Assembly: GCA_017889745.1 (NCBI GenBank) | Contig: JAGGAG010000030.1 | Coordinates: forward strand, 1-31,793 | From: Gemmatimonadota bacterium | GTDB lineage: Bacteria > Gemmatimonadota > Gemmatimonadetes > Gemmatimonadales > GWC2-71-9 | Direction: 5' to 3' | DNA: 31,793 nt | Shown: in pieces, positions 14,191 to 22,750 of the stretch | Position numbering within the stretch: position 1 is the stretch's first letter | How the letters are laid out: every line of letters begins with the position of its first letter | Translations under genes and position numbers: made by a program | The notes under the pieces: model-generated | Seen by the model: the letters and a program-made list of their open reading frames with translations, nothing else | Told to the model about the DNA's origin: nothing | The model's database searches: none

Positions 14191-15102
14191 ATGAGCATCC
14201 TGATCGACGAAACCACTCGCGTCATCGTCCAGGGCTTCACTGGCGACAAGGCGACCTTCCACGCGAAGGAAATGATCGCCTACGGCACCAACGTCGTGGG
14301 CGGCGTGACGCCGGGCAAGGGCGGCGCGAAGCACCTCGACCGGCCGGTGTTCAACACCGTCAAGGAAGCGGTGAGGCAGGCGGGCGCCACGGCGAGCCTC
14401 GTGTTTGTGCCGGCGGCGTTCTGCGCGGACAGCATCATGGAGGCCGCGGCGGCCGGTATCAGGTTCGTGGTGGCCATCACCGACGGCATCCCGGCGCAGG
14501 ACATGATGATGGTGAAGCGGTACATGCTGCGCTTCCCCAAGGAGAGGCGCACCATGCTGGTGGGCCCCAACTGTGCCGGCGTCATCTCGCCGGGCAAGGC
14601 GATGATGGGCATCATGCCGGGCCACATCTACATGCAGGGCAACGTGGGCGTGGTGACGCGCTCGGGCACGCTGGGCTACGAGGCGGCATCGCAGATGAAG
14701 GCGCTGGGCATCGGCATCACGACCAGCGTAGGTATCGGCGGTGACCCGATCAACGGCAGCTCCTTCCTCGACGTGCTGAAGCTGTTCGAGGAGGATCCCG
14801 ACACGCACGCCGTCATGATGATCGGCGAGATCGGCGGGCCCCAGGAGGCCGAGGCGGCGCAGTTCGTCAAGGAGAACATGTCGAAGCCGGTGATCGGGTA
14901 CGTCGCCGGGCTGACGGCCCCCAAGGGACGCCGCATGGGCCACGCCGGCGCGATCATCTCGGCGTTCGGCGACACGGCGGCCGAGAAGGCCGAGATCATG
15001 CGCTCGCTGGGCCTCACCGTGGCCCCAAGCCCGGCCGAGCTGGGAACCACCGTGGCGAAGGCGCTCGCGGCCCGCGGAAAGAAGACGGCGGTGAAGGTGT
15101 GA
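14191..15102 (+). CDS. mtkB: Malate-CoA ligase (malate thiokinase) alpha subunit
   Basis: This 303-residue CoA-ligase alpha subunit opens MSILIDETTRVIVQGFTGDK, then shows VVGGVTPGKGG (CoA-binding Rossmann part), VGPNCAGVISPGK, and RRMGHAGAIISAFGD, in which His251 is the transient phosphohistidine. It pairs with MtkA; the two chains occur in the same order as in known serine-cycle clusters. GGAGGG lies before the ATG. The stop overlaps the GTG of hydroxypyruvate reductase by 4 nt. Succinyl-CoA synthetase alpha is the alternative, judged less likely from context and from the close fit to Methylobacterium MtkB as I remember it. Confidence 0.9.
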   Translation: MSILIDETTRVIVQGFTGDKATFHAKEMIAYGTNVVGGVTPGKGGAKHLDRPVFNTVKEAVRQAGATASLVFVPAAFCADSIMEAAAAGIRFVVAITDGIPAQDMMMVKRYMLRFPKERRTMLVGPNCAGVISPGKAMMGIMPGHIYMQGNVGVVTRSGTLGYEAASQMKALGIGITTSVGIGGDPINGSSFLDVLKLFEEDPDTHAVMMIGEIGGPQEAEAAQFVKENMSKPVIGYVAGLTAPKGRRMGHAGAIISAFGDTAAEKAEIMRSLGLTVAPSPAELGTTVAKALAARGKKTAVKV

Positions 15103-16070
15103 GCCGCCCCGTGGTGGTGGTGACGCGCAAGCTTCCGGCGGAGGTGGAGGCGGAGCTGCAGAAGGACTTCGAGGCCCGGCTCAACGCGGACGACAGCCCG
15201 CTCACGCCCGGCCAGCTGCAGGAGGCGTTGCGGACGGCAGACGCCCTCCTCCCAACGGTCACCGACAAGTTCACCGCCGAGGTCCTGGCGACGGAGCCGT
15301 TGCGGGCGAAGCTGCTGGCCAATTTCGGCGTCGGGTTCAACCATATCGACGTGAATGCGGCGAAGGCGCGCGGGCTGTCCGTGTCCAACACGCCCGACGT
15401 GCTCACCGACGCCACGGCGGACATCGCGATGATCCTGCTGCTCACGGTGGCGCGGCGCACCGGCGAGGGTGAGCGGCACGTGCGCGCGGGGCAGTGGACC
15501 GGGTGGCGTCCCACGCACATGATCGGCACGCAGGTGAGCGGGAAGACGCTGGGGCTGATCGGCATGGGGCGGATCGCACGTGCGGTGGCGCGGCGGGCGC
15601 ATCACGGCTTCGGCATGAAGGTGCTGTTCCACGACCCGTTCCCGCCGTCGCCGCAGGAAGCGGCCGCCCTGGGTGCCGAGGGGCTCGCGTCGCTGGACGA
15701 GGTGCTGGCGCGCAGCGACTTCGTCTCGCTCCACTGTCCCGCCACGCCTGAGACGCGCCACCTCATGAGCGCCGAGCGGTTCGGGCGCATGCGGAAGACG
15801 GCGTTCCTCATCAACACCGCCCGGGGCGACGTGGTGGATGAGGCGGCGCTGGTCGCCGCACTCCAGTCGGGCCAGATCGCCGGCGCCGCGCTCGACGTCT
15901 TCGAGCGTGAGCCGGTGGTGACGCCGGCGCTGCTCACCATGGAAAACGTCGTCCTGCTGCCCCACCTTGGCAGCGCGACCCGGGAAACCCGCGCCGCCAT
16001 GGGCATGCGGGCGCTCGAGAACCTCCGCCTCTTCTTTTCCGGCAAGCCGCTCCGCGACCGCGTGGTCTAG
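15099..16070 (+). CDS. hprA: Hydroxypyruvate reductase / D-glycerate dehydrogenase (GyaR-like)
   Basis: This 323-residue D-2-hydroxyacid dehydrogenase has the nucleotide-binding LGLIGMGRIARAVARR (residues 151-166; Ala replaces the third glycine) and an Asp after the second strand (LFHDP, Asp179) that would favour NADH over NADPH. The catalytic trio is Arg242 (NTARGDVVDE), Glu271 (FEREP) and His289 (LLPHLGSAT). ANFGVGFNHIDV is the substrate loop. It reduces hydroxypyruvate to D-glycerate, the substrate for the divergent glycerate kinase, and family members often also reduce glyoxylate. It starts with GTG inside the mtkB stop and ends directly against the GTG of ppc, so it lies deep in the operon. 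Confidence 0.9.
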   Translation: MSRPVVVVTRKLPAEVEAELQKDFEARLNADDSPLTPGQLQEALRTADALLPTVTDKFTAEVLATEPLRAKLLANFGVGFNHIDVNAAKARGLSVSNTPDVLTDATADIAMILLLTVARRTGEGERHVRAGQWTGWRPTHMIGTQVSGKTLGLIGMGRIARAVARRAHHGFGMKVLFHDPFPPSPQEAAALGAEGLASLDEVLARSDFVSLHCPATPETRHLMSAERFGRMRKTAFLINTARGDVVDEAALVAALQSGQIAGAALDVFEREPVVTPALLTMENVVLLPHLGSATRETRAAMGMRALENLRLFFSGKPLRDRVV

Positions 16071-18506
16071 GTGTCCGACGTGCTGCACCCGTTCGCGGCG
16101 GCCGACCTGCCCACCTCGTCCGACCCGGTCGCCGCCAGCGCGGCGGCCTACGCCACCGAGGTCGCGGAACTCCTTTACACCCTCCTGGTCGACGTCGTGC
16201 GCATGCGGGCCCCGGACATCGAGCCGGTGGTGCGAGGCGACGCATCCGGTCTCGGCCTGCCGATCGATCGCTGCGTGCGCGCCTTACAGGCCCAGGGCAT
16301 CTGGTTCCAGCTCCTCAGCATCGCCGAACAGAACGCCGCCATGCGCCGTCGGCGCCAGGTGGAGATGGCGCGCGGCCTCGAGGGCGTGAAGGGGACGTTC
16401 GCCAGTGTGTTCGCGGAGGCCGTGGGCGCCGGAACGGACGCGTCCGCGATCGCGGCGCTGCTCGAGCGGTTGCGCATCCGGCCGGTCATCACCGCGCATC
16501 CCACGGAAGCCAAGCGGGTGACGGTGCTGGAAAAGCACCGGCGCATCTACCGCCGGCTGGTTGACCTGGAGTCGCCGCGCTGGACACCCCGCGAGCGCCG
16601 CGCGCTGGAGGACCAGCTGCGGGACGAGATCGACCTGTTGTGGATGACGGGTGAGCTGCGCCTCGAGAAGCCGACGGTTCCGCAGGAGGTGTACTGGGGC
16701 CTGCACTTCTTCCAGGAGACGCTGTTCGACGCCGTGCCGGAGACGCTTGAGCGCCTCGAGCTCGCGCTCGCGCAGTTCTACCCGGGCGTCACCTTCACGG
16801 TGTCGCCCTTCTTCCAGTTCGGCTCGTGGGTGGGCGGCGACCGGGATGGGAATCCGTTTGTCACCAACGAGGTGACCCGCAACACCCTCAACGAGAACCG
16901 GATCGCGTCGCTCCGCCGGTACCGGCAGCGCCTGACGGAGCTGGTGCGGCGCCTGAGCATTTCCGATCGTGCGGTACCGGTGTCACCGGGATTCCGGGTG
17001 GCGCTCGATCGCGCGCTGGTGGCGAGCGGTGACGCCGATGGCATCGTGATCCGGAACCCGGGCGAGGTGTTTCGCCAGTTCCTGGCCTGCATGACCCTCC
17101 GGCTCGATGTCACCCTGCATGCGGCGGAGCAGGGCAACATCGCCGGCGACGACGGCTATCCCAGCGCCGACCTGCTCCTCGCCGACCTGCGCCTGCTGGA
17201 GCAGGCCCTTGCCGAGTCGATGGGCGGCGGGCTCGAGCATCGCGTGGTGACGCCGCTACGCCGGGAGGTGGAGGCATTCCGCTTCAGCACGACCCGGCTC
17301 GACCTGCGCGAGAATTCGACCAAGCTCACCGCCGCGCTGCACGCCCTCTGGCGCGCGCGGCAGCCGGGGGCGGGTGATCCACCCGACGTGACGAGCGATG
17401 CCTGGCACGACTGGCTCGTGGCCGAGCTGGCCCGCCCCCGCCGGCCTGGTGAGGCACCCGTGGTACTGCCGCCAGACGAGCACGAGACGCTCGGCATGTT
17501 CCGCCTGGTGGCGGAGCAGCGCGACCAGGTGGACCGCGAGGCATTCGGGAGCTTCGTGCTCAGCATGACCCGCTCGGTCAACGACGTGCTGGGGGCGTTC
17601 CTGCTGGCCAAGGAGGGTGGGCTCTTCGCCGACCTCGCGGCAGTCGAACGGTGCTCGCTCCCGATCGTGCCGCTGTTCGAGACCATCGACGACCTGCAGC
17701 GGGCGCCGGCCATCATGCGGGAGTTGCTGGCGATCCCGGTGGTGCGTCGCAGCGTCCGCAGCCAGGGTGGGGTGCAGGAGGTCATGATCGGCTACTCCGA
17801 CTCGAACAAGGACGGAGGTTTCCTCACCTCCAACTGGGAACTCAGCAAGGCGCAGCGGAAGCTCACGCGGGTGGGCGAGGAGTCGGGAGTGCCCCTGGTG
17901 TTCTTCCATGGGCGCGGCGGATCGGTGAGCCGCGGCGGGGCGCCGCTGGGCCGCGCGATCGCGGCGCAGCCCGCGGGATCGGTGCAGGGGCGGATGCGCA
18001 TCACCGAGCAGGGCGAGGTCGTGTCGTACAAGTACGCCAACCGCGGCACGGCGCAATATCAGTGCGAGCTGCTTGCGTCGAGCGTGATGGTGCACACGCT
18101 CAAGTCGGAGCGCGAGGAGGCCCTGGCTCCGGTGGGCGAGTTCGACGAGGCGATGGAGGCACTGTCGGGCCCGGCGCAGGCGGCCTACCGGCGGTTCGTC
18201 GAACACCCGCACCTGTTCACCTACTATCAGGCGGCAAGCCCCCTAGACGAACTCGCGCTGCTCAACCTGGGCTCGCGCCCGGCGCGGCGCTTCGGCGCGC
18301 GCTCGCTCTCCGACCTCCGCGCCATTCCGTGGGTATTCGCCTGGTCGCAGAACCGCCATTTCGTGCCAGGGTGGTTCGGCGTCGGCAGCGGGCTTGCCAC
18401 CTTCTTCGAGGTGCGCGGGGCGCGGGGCGAGGCGCTGATCGGCAGGATGTATCGCGACTCGCGGCTGTTCCGGCTGATCATGGACGGGAGGCGATTTACG
18501 GGCTGA
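16071..18506 (+). CDS. ppc: Phosphoenolpyruvate carboxylase, frame broken near the C-terminus
   Basis: This 811-residue frame covers most of PEP carboxylase. It has TAHPTEAKR with the catalytic His (about residue 143), GGDRDGNPFVTNEV, GYSDSNKDGGFLTSNWEL, FFHGRGGSVSRGG (the mobile catalytic loop) and RITEQGEVVSYKYA. The enzyme adds bicarbonate to PEP to give oxaloacetate, the carboxylation step of the serine cycle. The GTG start follows the hprA stop with no gap. At FRLIMDG the frame leaves the family pattern and stops after GRRFTG, while the expected C-terminus continues in another frame from about 18488 to 18760. About 25-40 residues seem to be missing at the break. It may be a real mutation or an assembly error, so activity is uncertain. 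Confidence 0.9.
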   Translation: MSDVLHPFAAADLPTSSDPVAASAAAYATEVAELLYTLLVDVVRMRAPDIEPVVRGDASGLGLPIDRCVRALQAQGIWFQLLSIAEQNAAMRRRRQVEMARGLEGVKGTFASVFAEAVGAGTDASAIAALLERLRIRPVITAHPTEAKRVTVLEKHRRIYRRLVDLESPRWTPRERRALEDQLRDEIDLLWMTGELRLEKPTVPQEVYWGLHFFQETLFDAVPETLERLELALAQFYPGVTFTVSPFFQFGSWVGGDRDGNPFVTNEVTRNTLNENRIASLRRYRQRLTELVRRLSISDRAVPVSPGFRVALDRALVASGDADGIVIRNPGEVFRQFLACMTLRLDVTLHAAEQGNIAGDDGYPSADLLLADLRLLEQALAESMGGGLEHRVVTPLRREVEAFRFSTTRLDLRENSTKLTAALHALWRARQPGAGDPPDVTSDAWHDWLVAELARPRRPGEAPVVLPPDEHETLGMFRLVAEQRDQVDREAFGSFVLSMTRSVNDVLGAFLLAKEGGLFADLAAVERCSLPIVPLFETIDDLQRAPAIMRELLAIPVVRRSVRSQGGVQEVMIGYSDSNKDGGFLTSNWELSKAQRKLTRVGEESGVPLVFFHGRGGSVSRGGAPLGRAIAAQPAGSVQGRMRITEQGEVVSYKYANRGTAQYQCELLASSVMVHTLKSEREEALAPVGEFDEAMEALSGPAQAAYRRFVEHPHLFTYYQAASPLDELALLNLGSRPARRFGARSLSDLRAIPWVFAWSQNRHFVPGWFGVGSGLATFFEVRGARGEALIGRMYRDSRLFRLIMDGRRFTG

Positions 18507-18515
18507 TCATGGACG
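18472..18515 (+). repeat. 15-bp direct repeat at the ppc frame break
   Basis: GGCTGATCATGGACG occurs at 18472-18486 and again at 18501-18515, 29 bp apart. Joining the two copies would read LIMDEYERT in one continuous frame. The second copy contains the TGA that ends the longer ppc frame. Confidence 0.85.
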
Positions 18516-18760
18516 AGTATGAGCGGACGCGCGAGATGGTGCTGCGGGTCACCGGGGCCACCACCCCCGCCGAGCAGTTTCCCCGCTTCCTGCGCCGCCT
18601 CGGCCGCCGGCTCCCCGTGCTCAACCAGGTGAGCCGCCAGCAGGTGCAGTTCATCCGCCAGTTCCGCGGCGCCAGCGACGAGGCAGAACGGAAGGAAGTG
18701 CTCTCGGCGCTGCTGCTGTCGATCAGCACGATCGCGGCGGGGTTCGGGGCGACGGGCTAG
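18509..18760 (+). CDS. C-terminal fragment of phosphoenolpyruvate carboxylase, out of frame
   Basis: From an in-frame ATG this gives 83 residues: MDEYERTREMVLRVTG, a basic stretch RFLRRLGRRLPVLNQVSRQQ, and LLLSISTIAAGFGATG. These match the last helices and C-terminal tail of PEP carboxylase, with GATG in place of the more usual NTG ending. Homology continues upstream in this frame to about REAIYGLIMD (from 18488), before any start codon. It is therefore best read as the displaced end of the preceding ppc gene rather than an independent gene. Alone it could not be catalytic. Its TAG stop shares CTAG with the stop of the convergent propeller gene. Confidence 0.7.
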   Translation: MDEYERTREMVLRVTGATTPAEQFPRFLRRLGRRLPVLNQVSRQQVQFIRQFRGASDEAERKEVLSALLLSISTIAAGFGATG

Positions 18761-20424
18761 GGTGACTCCGTGGCAAACGCCGCCGAGTCCGCCGCCGCAC
18801 CAGTGTCCTCGTCGCGACCGGACGGGATGAGTTCCTTTGGCAGCGCAAATGTCCGGGCCACGACCCGCCGATTGTCCACGATCAGGAAGATCCTGCCACT
18901 CCAGCTGTCCAGCACGTAGTCCGGGTCTCGACTCTGTACCGGGAGTCGTCGCAACTCGGCGCCATCCGCGGTGCCAACCGCCACCACGCTGTAATACTTC
19001 ACCCCGGAAGCGTCGGGCGTGTCCGTGAGCGAGTAGAAGACACTCGGGGTAAGCTGCGCGCGCCCCTTGCGCCGGATGCTGGTGGCTATGAGGCGTTCGC
19101 CGAAGCTCTGCGGCGGCGCGCGGAAAAAGCGCTGGTACAACAGGCCTTCCGGTCCGACCGCCGCGAGATTCTGTCGCGAGACGAGCAGGTAGCCACCACC
19201 TGGCCGTGGCGCGAGCATTCGAGGTTGCTCATGATCTCCGAACTCGACCTTGGCAAGTATGCGCTGCGAGCCTGTCGCGATCTCGATCGCGAGGAGCTTC
19301 TCATCGTGAGCAGCGAGCAGGCTGTCGCGGTCCAGGAGCACCTTGTCCACGTCGCTCAGCCCGAGCTTCCACCGGGGTGCACCCGATGCGCTGTCGAGTA
19401 GCGTCACGTATGACTTCAGGACGCCCAGACCGAACAGCAACAGGCCTTGCGGCCGGCGTCGCGCAGCCGTTGGCTTGTCGGGCAGGGGGGCCTCCCACCG
19501 CAGGGTACCTGTCTCAGGGTCAAGCGCCACGACGCCACGGTCAACCGGTACGAGAATGCTGCCGGCGCACAGGCACATCGGCATGTAGTCCTGCGCCACG
19601 CCAGCCACCTTCCGACCCCGTAGTACGGCTGAGCGCCACCGGATCGCGCCGGTGACCACATCGAGGCGCACCGGGCCGTCCGTCGAGACGTACACGACGA
19701 GAAGGCTGTCATGGCGGGTGGCGAGCAGCTGGTAGTTCTTCAGGCTGGACACCCCGTTGCGTGTTCGAAAGGCTGGTGCCTCGCTGAACAGGCCGTCCTG
19801 GTGCCACCGCGTCGTACCTGAATCGCGGGATACTGCTGCCAGGGAGCCCTTGCCACCCGGGCCCTCCAGGAACAGGAGGACGAGGCCGGATTCCCGGAGC
19901 AGGACGAAGTCCCGCACGACCGAACCGGGCATCGCTTCAAGAGAGTTCCAGGCGGCGGCGCCGGTCGCCGGGTCAAAGGCCCACAGAGACGAGCCGGATT
20001 GCAGCAACGCCATCTTCCCGTCGTCGGGCAGGAGCACGTAGCTGCTGTCGAGATGGGGAAAGCCGGAGCGTGCCCACAGCTGCTTTCCGGTGCGGTAGTC
20101 GACGGCCGTAATCGATGTCCCGGCGCCCACGAGATTATGGCCGAGCGTGTCATCGGAAACGAAGCTCACAGGAATAGAGTGAGGCACGTCCCATACGACG
20201 GAGCCGTTGCCCGGGTCGAGTGCAACCACATGATCTTCCGAGATGACCAGGAGCTGTGGGGAGCCCTGTTGAAGCCGGCGACTTACGATTTTGGACGGGG
20301 ATGAATATTGCCACAGCGTGTCCGACTGTGCCTGCGTCCGCGACGTCAGCGCGACGAGGAACAGGGCTGCCACGCGAGCCAGGCGGCGTGCGTGGCCAGG
20401 ACGGACCAGGGTTTGATCGGTCAT
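18757..20424 (-). CDS. PQQ-binding-like beta-propeller secreted protein
   Basis: About 555 residues. An N-terminal signal peptide (RRLARVAALFLVALTSRTQAQ) is followed by repeated blades of the PQQ/WD-like type: VVALDPGNGSVVWDVP, ITAVDYRTGKQLWARSG, LWAFDPATGAAAWNS, RLDVVTGAIRWRS and VVALDPETGTLRWEAP. These GxxxW repeats are the outer-membrane BamB/PQQ-dehydrogenase-like propeller pattern. Catalytic residues of true PQQ alcohol dehydrogenases (for example the disulfide and metal-binding acidic residues) are not apparent, so a binding or scaffold role is more likely than methanol oxidation. The open frame extends to 20499, but the ATG at 20424 places the signal peptide correctly. It is divergent from the kinase pair and ends inside the ppc stop. 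Confidence 0.78.
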   Translation of the reverse strand: MTDQTLVRPGHARRLARVAALFLVALTSRTQAQSDTLWQYSSPSKIVSRRLQQGSPQLLVISEDHVVALDPGNGSVVWDVPHSIPVSFVSDDTLGHNLVGAGTSITAVDYRTGKQLWARSGFPHLDSSYVLLPDDGKMALLQSGSSLWAFDPATGAAAWNSLEAMPGSVVRDFVLLRESGLVLLFLEGPGGKGSLAAVSRDSGTTRWHQDGLFSEAPAFRTRNGVSSLKNYQLLATRHDSLLVVYVSTDGPVRLDVVTGAIRWRSAVLRGRKVAGVAQDYMPMCLCAGSILVPVDRGVVALDPETGTLRWEAPLPDKPTAARRRPQGLLLFGLGVLKSYVTLLDSASGAPRWKLGLSDVDKVLLDRDSLLAAHDEKLLAIEIATGSQRILAKVEFGDHEQPRMLAPRPGGGYLLVSRQNLAAVGPEGLLYQRFFRAPPQSFGERLIATSIRRKGRAQLTPSVFYSLTDTPDASGVKYYSVVAVGTADGAELRRLPVQSRDPDYVLDSWSGRIFLIVDNRRVVARTFALPKELIPSGRDEDTGAAADSAAFATESP

Positions 20425-20518
20425 GGGTGCTTGCCGACCAGTATACGCCGCCCGGACAGGGGCGCCAGATACGCCGCCGTCTTGGTATTTTCCCCTCACG
20501 CGGGGAGCGGCTCATCGG

Positions 20519-22750
20519 GTGGACGATACGCTGGCACAACTCAACACTGCGCTTGCCGGCCAGTACCTTGTGGAAGCGGAGCTCGGCCGCGGCGGCATGG
20601 CCACGGTCTATCTCGCGCAGGACCTTCGCCACGACCGCCCGATCGCGCTCAAGGTGATGCGCCCCGACCTGGCAAGTTCGCGCGGGGCCGAACGCTTCTT
20701 CCGCGAGATCCGCCTTGCCGCCCGGCTGCAGCATCCCCACATCATGCCGGTGTTCGATTCCGGCAGTGCCGGCGACCTGCTGTGGTACGCCATGCCGCTC
20801 GTGGAGGGCGAATCGCTGAGGCGCCGTCTGGACCGCACCGGTCCGCTGCCAGTCGAGGAGGCGATCAGCATCGCGCGCGGCGTGGCGGCCGCACTCGATT
20901 ACGCCCATCGACACGGCGTGGTGCACCGCGACGTGAAGCCCGAGAACCTGCTGCTGCATGAGGGAGGGCCGCTGCTCGCCGATTTCGGGATCGGTCGCTT
21001 CCTCGAACCGGACAGCGGACCGCACCTGACGGAGACCGGCCTCGCGATAGGCACGGTGGCGTACATGAGCCCCGAACAGGCGGCGGGCGACTCGGCGGTG
21101 GACGGCCGGGCGGACATCTACAGCCTGGGCTGTGTGCTGTACGAAATGCTCGGGGGCACCGCCCCGTTCAGCGGTTTCAATGCGCGTGCCGCGCTCGCGC
21201 GGCGCATCACCCAGTCGGCTCCGCCGCTTACGGCGCTGCGGCCGGAGGTGCCCGAGCCGGTGGCGCGGGCCGTGGATCGCGCCCTGTCGCCGGCGCCCGA
21301 CGATCGGTTCGGGACTGCGGCCGAGTTCGGCCACGCGCTGGCGGGAAAGATAAGTACTGAAGACGGCTCCCGGCCGGGCTCGATCGCGGTGCTGCCGTTC
21401 ATCAACCTGAGCGCCGACGGGGATGACGACCACTTCAGCGATGGCATGACGGACGAGCTGATCAACGCGCTCGCCAAGATCGAGGGCCTGCGTGTCGTGT
21501 CCCGCACGTCGGCGTTTGCCTTCAAGGGACTGGCGCAGGATGTGCGCGCAATAGGCGCCCGGCTCAGCGTCGGCGCGGTGGTGGAGGGGAGCGTGCGGCG
21601 CGCCGGCTCACGCCTGCGGGTTTCGGCGCAGCTGGTCAATGTGACCGACGGCTACCAGCTGTGGTCGGCCACGTTCGACCGCCAGCTGGATGACGTCTTC
21701 GCCATCCAGGAGGAGATTGCCCGCGCCATTGTCGGGACCCTGCGGGTCAAGCTTCTCGGACCGGCGGAGCCCGTCTCCAGTCGTCCCCCAACGCGCAACC
21801 TCACGGCGTATACCTGCTACCTCCGCGGCCGCCAGCTGTGGAATCGACGTACGGTGGAAGCCTTGCGGCTCGGCCTGACCCAGTTCGAGCGAGCCCTGGA
21901 GCATGATCCGGAGTTCGCCATGGCGCATGTCGGGCTGGCCGATTCCTATGTCATCCTCGGGTTCTACGAAGCGATGCGGCCGGCAGACGCGTTTCCGCGT
22001 GCCCGCGCCGCGGCAGAGCGGGCCCTTGCGCTCGAGCCCGGGCTCGCGGATGCATACCCGGCGCTCGCGTACGTCTACATGTACCACGACTGGGACTGGG
22101 TCGCGGCGGCCACGGAGTTCCAGCGCGTGCTGCGGCTCAATCCGGGGCACTCCACGGCCCTTCAGTGGTACGGCAACTACCTGACGCTGATGGGACGCTT
22201 CGACGAGGGCATCGCCGCGTTCTCCCAGGCGGTCGAACTCGACCCGATCTCGGGGGTCAAGACGGCAGCGCTCGGATGGGGGTGCTACTTCGCCCGGCGC
22301 TACGAGGACGCCGAACTGCATGCGCGCCGCGCGCTCGAGATCGAACCGGACAGCGTCGTGGGGCACTTGTGGGTGGGCCAGGCGCTGCTCGGCCAGCGGG
22401 AATTCGATCGAGCTGCCCAGAGCTTCGCGGAGGCGGCGCGGCTGACGCGCCGCAACGCGCTCAGCCTGTCGGGTCTCGCGGTGGCCGAAGCGGGAGCGGG
22501 GCGACAGCCCGTTGCACGCGAGTTGCTGGCCGAGGTGGAGACCCTCGCATCGGGCCAGTACGTCTCCTCGTTCAACCTGGCCGTGGTTCACGTGGCCCTT
22601 GGTGAGTTCGAGCTGGCCATCGATGCCCTGGAACGGGGGTACATGGAGCGGACGCACTGGATGGCGCTCCTGCGGGTCGAGCCCCGGCTCGACCCGCTGC
22701 GCGGGCACCGCCGGTTCGAGGCGCTGCTGAAGGCGATGGCCTTTCCGTGA
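20519..22750 (+). CDS. Serine/threonine protein kinase with TolB-like domain and TPR repeats
   Basis: About 743 residues from a GTG preceded by GGGGAGCGG. The kinase domain covers residues 16-275: ELGRGGMATVYLA (P-loop), Lys45 (IALKVM), Glu63, VVHRDVKPENLLL (Asp138) and ADFGIGR (Asp155), with GTVAYMSPEQ as the activation segment. All key residues are present, so it should be active. Residues 295-430 (SIAVLPFINLSADGDDDHFS, GMTDELINALAKI) form the TolB-like N-terminal domain seen in such kinases and in CadC-like proteins. TPR-type repeats follow to the end. There is no membrane segment, so it is cytoplasmic. It overlaps the next kinase by 4 nt. Targets are unknown. A start at 20423 is open but overlaps the divergent gene. 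Confidence 0.87.
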   Translation: MDDTLAQLNTALAGQYLVEAELGRGGMATVYLAQDLRHDRPIALKVMRPDLASSRGAERFFREIRLAARLQHPHIMPVFDSGSAGDLLWYAMPLVEGESLRRRLDRTGPLPVEEAISIARGVAAALDYAHRHGVVHRDVKPENLLLHEGGPLLADFGIGRFLEPDSGPHLTETGLAIGTVAYMSPEQAAGDSAVDGRADIYSLGCVLYEMLGGTAPFSGFNARAALARRITQSAPPLTALRPEVPEPVARAVDRALSPAPDDRFGTAAEFGHALAGKISTEDGSRPGSIAVLPFINLSADGDDDHFSDGMTDELINALAKIEGLRVVSRTSAFAFKGLAQDVRAIGARLSVGAVVEGSVRRAGSRLRVSAQLVNVTDGYQLWSATFDRQLDDVFAIQEEIARAIVGTLRVKLLGPAEPVSSRPPTRNLTAYTCYLRGRQLWNRRTVEALRLGLTQFERALEHDPEFAMAHVGLADSYVILGFYEAMRPADAFPRARAAAERALALEPGLADAYPALAYVYMYHDWDWVAAATEFQRVLRLNPGHSTALQWYGNYLTLMGRFDEGIAAFSQAVELDPISGVKTAALGWGCYFARRYEDAELHARRALEIEPDSVVGHLWVGQALLGQREFDRAAQSFAEAARLTRRNALSLSGLAVAEAGAGRQPVARELLAEVETLASGQYVSSFNLAVVHVALGEFELAIDALERGYMERTHWMALLRVEPRLDPLRGHRRFEALLKAMAFP

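Noticed and set aside
12940..14943. A 667-codon minus-strand open frame across mtkA and mtkB
   Set aside because: Same antisense shadow effect; composition is His/Arg-rich and the plus-strand genes are unambiguous.
12991..15102. Reading mtkA/mtkB as succinyl-CoA synthetase sucC/sucD
   Set aside because: The families are close, but sequence blocks and position between malyl-CoA lyase and hydroxypyruvate reductase favour malate-CoA ligase. A tree would settle it.
14676..16088. A 470-codon minus-strand open frame opposite hprA
   Set aside because: No family features, and it overlaps two well-supported plus-strand genes.
18480..18510. Programmed ribosomal frameshift in ppc
   Set aside because: No slippery heptamer or downstream pseudoknot is evident, and conserved sequence is missing as well as shifted, so a deletion or assembly error explains it better.
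18757..20424. PQQ-dependent methanol or alcohol dehydrogenase next to the serine cycle
   Set aside because: Only the propeller repeat is seen; I could not find the catalytic aspartates, the disulfide or the metal site, so a methanol dehydrogenase call is not supported.
20423..20518. ATG start at 20423 for the first kinase
   Set aside because: It overlaps the start of the divergent propeller gene and adds a non-homologous 32-residue leader; the GTG at 20519 has a good ribosome site.
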